A stretch of 64,000 bases of DNA from Acestrorhynchus altus (lineage: Eukaryota > Chordata > Actinopteri > Characiformes > Acestrorhynchidae): positions 19,108,921 to 19,172,920 of the forward strand of contig CM067508.1 of assembly GCA_034509495.1 (NCBI GenBank), read 5' to 3'. The position numbers were made by a program, and so were the translations under genes. The stretch's first letter is position 1. Each line of letters opens with the position of its first letter. Below are positions 62,155 to 64,000 of this stretch, one piece after another. The notes below the pieces were generated by a model. That model was not told the origin of the DNA. It made no database searches and saw only the letters and a list, made by a program, of their open reading frames with translations.

Positions 62155-63937
62155 CCCATACACTCATTACCCATACACTCATTATCCATACACTCATTAC
62201 CCATACGCTCATTATCCATACGCTTCATTATCCATACGCTATCCATACACTCATTACCCATACACTCATTACGCATTACCCATATACTCATTACCCATAC
62301 TCATTACCCATACACTCACACCCATACACTCATTATCCATACACTCATTATCCATACACTCATTAATTCATACAACATTACTCCATACACTCATTATCCA
62401 TACACTCATTACCCATACACCATTACCCATTACCCACTCATTATCCATACACTCACTACCCATACACTCATTATCCATACACTCATTACGCATTGCCCAT
62501 ATACTCATTACCCATATACTCATTACCCATACACTCATTACCCATACACTCATTATCCATACACTCATTATCCATACACTCATTACCCATACACTCATTA
62601 CCCATACACTCATTACCCATACACTCATTACCCATTACCCATACACTCATTATCCATACACTCATTACCCATACACTCATTATCCATACACTCATTACCC
62701 ATACACCACGTCTATACACCTATTATCCATAGCACTCATTATCCATACACTCATTACCCATTGCCCATATACTCACTACCCATACACTCATTACCCATAT
62801 ACTCATTACCCATACACTCATTACCCATACACTCATTATCCATACACTCACTACCCATACACTCAGGTAAACACACAGGTTTGGTCACTGTTCATAGTGT
62901 TTTTTAAAACAATAGAACATGAATTGTTATCATGAAATAACAGCATGGGTGTAATGAAGCAGTCGTATTTCAATAACACATGACCTTGAGTCACAGTAAC
63001 AAACTCCACTCACACTGTACAGCTGACACCTCCTTGTCCAGCTCCTTACTCAGACCAACACATTAGACTCCTTCACTGGACTGACAGCTCCTTCTCCACC
63101 TCCTTACTCCTTAAAGTCTCATTAATCACTGTTTTCTTGTCCATTTGTTTTTATTGTTGTGAATTCTTCATGTGATCTCAGCCATGGGGAGAAGGCTGAA
63201 TCTCATGAATGACCAACTTCACAAGTGTCAGAGACACACAGACAATGACCACTAAACATGTATTTTTAACACAAATTGTAACACACAGACAATCTCCAAA
63301 ACAAACTCAAAAGGAACACTTCCCCGAGCTACAACAAACCCTGACCAGATCACCCATTTCCCCACTTTAATCGAGTCTTTGTGTCTGTATGCCTTCTGCT
63401 GAGCCAGTGAGAGCTGAGTTTATAATACTGTTGTGTGAGTCCTCCAGCACAACCCTGGCCTGCAATCAGGGTGATGAAAAATTGGCAGATCCATCTCTGT
63501 GTCCGCCACATGGTCTTACAGTTTCAGCTTGTCTTCCTCCCACCTTTGAAATTTGAGACTTTCTGGGCATTTATTTTCTTTCTGATGTTGTGCAGTTTAC
63601 TGGGTTATGATCTACAGAATAAATACAGATTAATTTTTTTACATAATTAAAAAAGTACAAAATGCTTCCTACTAACTTATTGAAACAAACTGAAATTGCA
63701 TAGAACATTGTTTTCATACATTTTGAGTTTTTACATACAAATAACTTTTTATGTGAAAATGTACAATACGTATTGCAAAGTAAAACACAGTGGCTGTGAG
63801 TACTCTATGAGTGAGAGTGTGTTTTCTATTTTGTTAGATACTGAAGCTGTGTCCCAAGAAGAAAAGTGCTGCCACGTACACGTTCTGTAAGGCCATGGGT
63901 CTACTGGGGATGCAGTTCCATCTGTTTGAAAATGAGT
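32809..63937 (+). CDS. iqsec3: IQSEC3 ARF guanine-nucleotide exchange factor, 5' part of gene
   Basis: IQSEC3 (BRAG3/SynArfGEF) activates ARF GTPases at inhibitory synapses; the family architecture is N-terminal coiled coil, IQ motif, Sec7, PH. Exons: 32809-33241, 39497-39571, 48911-49031, 50003-50311, 51929-52590, 56298-56459, 56896-57018, 58631-58797, 60154-60293, 61957-62081, 63838-63937; the gene runs off the right edge. Phases agree from exon 2 to 60293. IQ region [20 protein letters not shown] and ERALMEG fit IQSEC3 rather than IQSEC1/2. Sec7 runs from [13 protein letters not shown] through [24 protein letters not shown] and [10 protein letters not shown] to GMKT. PH shows HQREVFLFN and CPKKKS. 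Two disruptions (exon 1 C-run; exon 61957-62081) break the literal frame. Which teleost paralogue (a or b) cannot be told. Confidence 0.93.
33480..34680 (+). repeat. CCAGTA-rich minisatellite in iqsec3 intron 1
   Basis: An expanded array built on 'gagctggaccagta'. From about 34080 it becomes a regular 56-bp unit (GTTAAACCAGTAGAGCTGGT, then 'ccagtagaactatatcagtagaactctgtcagaata'), with three near-identical units at 34440-34610 and more diverged ones to the left. No open frame. Confidence 0.9.
34690..38280. other. iqsec3 intron 1, non-coding stretch
   Basis: Contains the (TG)n at 35057 and a diverged pair of related segments (35520-35660 and 36090-36220, both with 'ccagcagg...gcaaacaaac'-type text). 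Around 36700-36900 lies 'gagcgcccccttgtggacagctg', a phrase common in fish dispersed elements. No exon recognised. Confidence 0.5.
35057..35130 (+). repeat. (TG)n in iqsec3 intron 1
   Basis: Long TG run ending in CGTGCGTGTG. Confidence 0.95.
38290..38590 (+). repeat. dispersed DNA-element copy in iqsec3 intron 1
   Basis: Has GTTCATGGACAAAAGTAGTT, 'ggagcattgctgtgaggatttgattgcattc', 'gtgttggatggtcaccac' and 'ccaatccaggcattttgcatggtgccaatt'. A second, more diverged copy lies at 53270-53525 in another intron of the same gene. Confidence 0.6.
39497..39571 (+). CDS. iqsec3: iqsec3 exon 2
   Basis: A 75-nt exon between TTCCAAAG and GTGAGG. In the frame carried from the previous exon it reads [17 protein letters not shown], resembling the cysteine-containing segment I recall from mammalian IQSEC3. 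Phase 2 in and 2 out fits both neighbours. Confidence 0.8.
40310..40535 (+). mobile_element. LINE fragment (segment before reverse transcriptase)
   Basis: The plus strand reads [12 protein letters not shown], a stop, then [18 protein letters not shown]. This is a phrase of fish non-LTR polyproteins upstream of the RT domain. Short and broken. Confidence 0.55.
41534..41629 (+). repeat. (TG)n in iqsec3 intron
   Basis: TG run with a few interruptions (GGTATATG, CTG). Confidence 0.95.
41850..41992. repeat. (ATT)n / (AAT)n inverted trinucleotide array
   Basis: ATT repeats (41850-41900) switch to AAT repeats (41901-41990), so the array is self-complementary and can fold into a hairpin. Confidence 0.95.
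43560..43835 (+). mobile_element. Tc1-like transposase fragment in iqsec3 intron
   Basis: The plus strand reads [15 protein letters not shown] and NNRVMG, a remnant of the N-terminal DNA-binding half of a Tc1 family also found at 55830-55915 ([20 protein letters not shown], minus strand). The sequence downstream to about 44290 is unclassified. Confidence 0.65.
44296..44396. repeat. (AAT/AAC)n microsatellite in iqsec3 intron
   Basis: AAT units with AAC interruptions, ending at TAGTCAATT. Confidence 0.95.
45390..45775 (+). mobile_element. Tc1-like transposase fragment
   Basis: Reads [16 protein letters not shown] (helix-turn-helix start), and after an internal deletion [11 protein letters not shown] and the 'FNPAF' and 'VMIWGCIAY' phrases of the DDE core, in mixed frames. 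A SINE body follows directly. Confidence 0.7.
45795..46055 (+). mobile_element. SINE body with (GACT)n tail
   Basis: Contains 'tgttctccccttgtctacacaggttt', 'ggtaggtcaattggccatgctaaattg', 'gggctgccaccctgtccaggg' and 'ggattacagctggactctgga', ending in eight GACT repeats (46018-46050). A reverse-oriented relative is at 16905-17110. Confidence 0.7.
46930..47300 (+). mobile_element. Tc1-like 3' fragment, heavily decayed
   Basis: Shows [12 protein letters not shown] (a degraded PDLNPIE motif) and '[11 protein letters not shown]'-like remnants, then 'aatgaccaaacctttgcattagct', like a transposon end. Low sequence integrity. Confidence 0.45.
48240..48530 (+). mobile_element. tRNA-derived SINE
   Basis: The head has an A-box-like TGGTGCTTAGGGAACC and a B-box-like GGTTGCCAGTTCAATTCC with typical spacing. 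A body follows with 'gctgccctatttgtgctcattgcccc' and a tail 'aaatttccttgtgtacaagcacagtg'. The head is too diverged for a functional tRNA. Confidence 0.7.
48911..49031 (+). CDS. iqsec3: iqsec3 exon 3 (linker before IQ motif)
   Basis: A 121-nt exon between CATCTGCAG and GTCGGT. It reads [16 protein letters not shown], then ends [11 protein letters not shown], directly before the [10 protein letters not shown] block of the next exon. The donor GTCGGT is non-optimal. A full terminal-inverted-repeat transposon starts only about 25 bp into the following intron. Confidence 0.82.
49057..49701. mobile_element. full-length terminal-inverted-repeat DNA element
   Basis: Left end TGCACCAATCAGCCATAACATTATGACC and right end GGTCATAGTGTTATGGCTAATTGGTGTA are inverted repeats of about 28 bp with few mismatches, and TA-rich flanks suggest a TA target. 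The interior (about 590 bp) has no transposase frame, so it is non-autonomous. It lies about 25 bp downstream of the iqsec3 exon ending 49031. Confidence 0.85.
50003..50311 (+). CDS. iqsec3: iqsec3 IQ-motif exon
   Basis: A 103-codon exon, phase 0 to 0. [10 protein letters not shown] is followed by the IQ motif [18 protein letters not shown], the calmodulin-binding element of the family. [10 protein letters not shown] and AERALMEG follow, and the exon ends HLEDTFNEQ. The ACKIQ and AERALMEG signatures separate IQSEC3 from IQSEC1 and IQSEC2. Confidence 0.95.
50950..51003. repeat. (AT)n in iqsec3 intron
   Basis: About 54 bp of pure AT. Confidence 0.97.
51929..52590 (+). CDS. iqsec3: iqsec3 long linker exon leading into Sec7
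   Basis: A 662-nt exon starting [15 protein letters not shown], with the conserved block [13 protein letters not shown] in the middle. A Ser/Glu/Pro-rich low-complexity stretch follows, then [14 protein letters not shown] at the N-terminal edge of Sec7. The open frame spans the whole exon; the donor is AT|GTGAGT. Confidence 0.94.
53270..53525 (+). repeat. second copy of the 38.3-kb dispersed element
   Basis: Aligns by eye with 38300-38540: 'gtccatggaaggctttttg', 'ggatttggttgtattcagc'-type sequence, 'gtcaggatgttcgatgatcac' and 'gctcagtgctagggggctttatac'. Non-coding. Confidence 0.55.
53815..54510 (+). repeat. long copy of the same dispersed DNA element in iqsec3 intron
   Basis: 53815-54030 matches the AT-rich family start. 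54030-54510 continues with CTGCTGGAAAAGGAAATCAG, 'gcactgagcaacagt' and 'ccaggtaacatgcttccggtgctgtctctg', phrases that belong to the long form of this fish element. Coding potential is lost on both strands. Confidence 0.65.
54923..54995 (+). repeat. (TG)n in iqsec3 intron
   Basis: TG run with TATG interruptions. Confidence 0.95.
55289..55335 (+). repeat. (TG)n in iqsec3 intron
   Basis: Pure TG run. Confidence 0.95.
55480..56055 (-). mobile_element. internally deleted Tc1-like element, host of a nested insertion
   Basis: The left part has 'ttaaaaccacctgcctgatattgtgtaggc'. The right part, on the minus strand, encodes [22 protein letters not shown] and ends 'gtgttatttcatctgtcagt'. Both ends belong to one Tc1 family. 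The transposase centre is deleted, and a 156-bp hAT-like element interrupts the left part. Confidence 0.7.
55616..55771. mobile_element. hAT-like miniature element with 8-bp target duplication
   Basis: 156 bp with ends TAGGGGTGGGGAAC and (reverse) CAGGGGTGGGGAAC, the terminal sequence style of hAT elements. Flanks CTTTAAGG (55608-55615) and CTTTATGG (55772-55779) match at 7 of 8 positions, the duplication length of hAT. No coding capacity. Confidence 0.85.
56131..56209 (+). repeat. (CA)n about 90 bp before an iqsec3 Sec7 exon
   Basis: The one long dinucleotide tract here that reads CA in the sense of its gene. Confidence 0.97.
56298..56459 (+). CDS. iqsec3: iqsec3 Sec7 exon A (catalytic loop region)
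   Basis: Reads [19 protein letters not shown], then [21 protein letters not shown] and KRQFNRDVL. The QMIGEFLG segment corresponds to the loop of the Sec7 active site that inserts into the ARF nucleotide pocket. The exon is open and phase-consistent with both neighbours. Confidence 0.95.
56896..57018 (+). CDS. iqsec3: iqsec3 Sec7 exon B
   Basis: Reads [20 protein letters not shown], then [13 protein letters not shown], the central Sec7 helices. CTCTCTCAG acceptor and AG|GTGGGA donor. Confidence 0.95.
57240..57440 (+). repeat. dispersed short repeat, also near 1140-1480 and 6710-6900
   Basis: Shares 'gtcttcaccctcctagtgctaggagcattg' and 'ggagagtcctaac' with 1378-1430 ('tgctgctttcaccctcccagcattggtag', 'ggagtcctaac'), ending in 'aaattaggatggaaaattga' versus 'aaattggagagaaaattggg'. 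6710-6900 and 38985-39115 show weaker relatives. Probably an old SINE-like family. Confidence 0.5.
57475..58015. repeat. dispersed element ending 'cacaaactttcaagcatcaatgta'
   Basis: The right terminus GGGTTCACAAACTTTCAAGC is a common fish DNA-element end. The interior is AT-rich with phrases such as 'ggattggtgtagtccaaactg' and 'tgattgtctcccattgcttgaaac'. The left terminus was not matched. No coding frame. Confidence 0.5.
58255..58334 (+). repeat. (TG)n in iqsec3 intron
   Basis: Two TG runs joined by CGCGAG. Confidence 0.95.
58583..58629 (+). repeat. (CT)n at iqsec3 Sec7 exon C acceptor
   Basis: Pure CT run passing into the CAG acceptor at 58630. Confidence 0.97.
58631..58797 (+). CDS. iqsec3: iqsec3 Sec7 exon C (ARF-binding groove)
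   Basis: Reads [15 protein letters not shown], then [14 protein letters not shown] and [10 protein letters not shown]. The [10 protein letters not shown] block is the conserved hydrophobic groove motif of Sec7. A (CT)n tract runs into the acceptor, and a (TG)n tract begins 6 bp after the donor. Confidence 0.96.
58804..58864 (+). repeat. (TG)n immediately after iqsec3 Sec7 exon C donor
   Basis: Starts 6 nt after the GT donor (GTGAGC then TGTG...). Confidence 0.97.
59411..59600 (+). repeat. short copy of the AT-rich dispersed element
   Basis: Contains AAAAAATTAGAATACCATTA, 'ttgttgatcagtatggcttataagtcatgaaaatcagaaa' and ends near an ATTCGAATATT phrase, paralleling 31366-31560. Non-coding. Confidence 0.6.
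60154..60293 (+). CDS. iqsec3: iqsec3 exon between Sec7 and PH
   Basis: Reads [20 protein letters not shown], then [16 protein letters not shown] and GMKT. This is the helical linker after Sec7. Phase 1 in and 0 out. Confidence 0.95.
60565..60720 (+). mobile_element. SINE tail plus tRNA-like head fragment
   Basis: TGTGTACAAGCACAGTGGAT at 60580 repeats the tail of the SINE at 48240-48530. From 60626 a tRNA-like head (GTGGCTTGGTGGTTGGAGTG, then 'gggttttgaaccca') begins, so two SINE pieces abut. Confidence 0.5.
61889..61950 (+). repeat. (CT)n at acceptor of disrupted iqsec3 PH exon
   Basis: CT run with one TTT interruption, followed by CATCAG. Confidence 0.97.
61957..62081 (+). pseudogene. iqsec3: iqsec3 first PH-domain exon, frame-disrupted in this sequence
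   Basis: The exon sits between CCATCAG and GTG|GTGAGA and contains recognisable IQSEC3 PH sequence: [35 protein letters not shown]. These fragments fall in different frames. Short indels are implied near 61968-61971 (2 nt missing), 61984 (2 nt missing), 62014 (1 extra) and 62071 (about 4 missing), giving TAA right after FLFN. At 125 nt it cannot bridge the phase-0 exons on either side. I infer a local consensus error or a recent lesion next to the (AT)n and 15-bp minisatellite that follow. Confidence 0.75.
62093..62151. repeat. (AT)n microsatellite just after disrupted iqsec3 exon
   Basis: About 59 bp of pure AT, starting 12 bp after the donor at 62081. Confidence 0.97.
62154..62866 (+). repeat. 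15-bp minisatellite CATTAYCCATACACT
   Basis: About 45 tandem copies of a 15-bp unit, with two main variants (ACC and TCC at the Y position) and occasional short deletions. Because 15 is a multiple of 3 it stays open in several frames, giving meaningless pentapeptide repeats. The unit is too short, and spacers are absent, for CRISPR. Confidence 0.97.
63838..63937 (+). CDS. iqsec3: iqsec3 second PH-domain exon
   Basis: A 100-nt exon between TTGTTAG and GTAAGC. It reads [20 protein letters not shown], then [12 protein letters not shown], ending in phase 1. It is intact and strongly conserved, so the gene downstream of the disrupted exon is not decaying. Confidence 0.94.
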
Positions 63938-64000
63938 GTAAGCATGGAAACACAAAGTATACTGTAGTACCAGTACACTACATGCATAGTACTTCTACAA

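Noticed and set aside
62079..62732. Frames of repeated pentapeptides (THTLI, NECMG) on both strands
   Set aside because: The 15-bp minisatellite stays open in several frames because its length is a multiple of three; no conserved protein.
62154..62866. CRISPR-like regular array
   Set aside because: Unit is 15 bp with no unique spacers, and the genome is a vertebrate.

Overview
The window is vertebrate nuclear DNA, almost certainly from a teleost fish. It has split genes with GT-AG introns, dense (TG)n/(CA)n and (CT)n microsatellites, and a fish-type mobile-element load: Tc1/mariner fragments, hAT-like miniature elements, an L2-clade LINE, a Ty3/gypsy relic and tRNA-type SINEs. An ostariophysan (characin, catfish or knifefish) is a guess from the repeat families only. 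I see no bacterial, phage, CRISPR or viral system.

Three protein genes are present. (1) 306-10908, plus strand: the 3' two thirds of ddx11 (ChlR1, Fe-S DNA helicase), 20 exons and 646 codons up to the stop; its 5' exons, including the Walker A motif, lie outside the window. (2) 13645-20597, minus strand: the complete coding part of washc1 (WASH complex subunit 1), 10 coding exons and 480 codons, with a probable 5' non-coding exon at about 21262 and an E-box-rich promoter at 21335-21368. It converges tail to tail on ddx11. (3) 32809-63937, plus strand: iqsec3 (BRAG3/SynArfGEF), from the exon with the N-terminal coiled coil to the middle of the PH domain; the gene continues beyond the right edge. 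In the sequence as given, two iqsec3 exons carry frame disruptions (exon 1 C-run; PH exon 61957-62081). All other exons keep perfect phase, so I suspect consensus errors rather than a pseudogene.

The block between washc1 and iqsec3 (about 21.4-31.3 kb) is a transposon graveyard. It holds an LTR-like piece, an L2 LINE with an open 850-codon ORF inserted in antisense into a gypsy gag, a degraded gypsy PR/RT region, a Tc1 transposase fragment and a second LINE remnant. The iqsec3 5' exon is preceded by about 670 bp of nearly pure CT. Its introns hold a 56-bp minisatellite (33.5-34.7 kb), a 15-bp minisatellite (62.15-62.87 kb), several terminal-inverted-repeat elements, SINEs and long microsatellites.

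The gene order ddx11 > < washc1, then iqsec3 >, matches the relics at human chromosome ends (DDX11L and WASHP convergent pairs, with IQSEC3 near 12pter). The locus may therefore preserve the ancestral neighbourhood from which the human subtelomeric duplicon arose. The genes are not otherwise known to act together: ddx11 works in sister-chromatid cohesion and DNA repair, washc1 in endosomal actin nucleation, iqsec3 as a synaptic ARF exchange factor.
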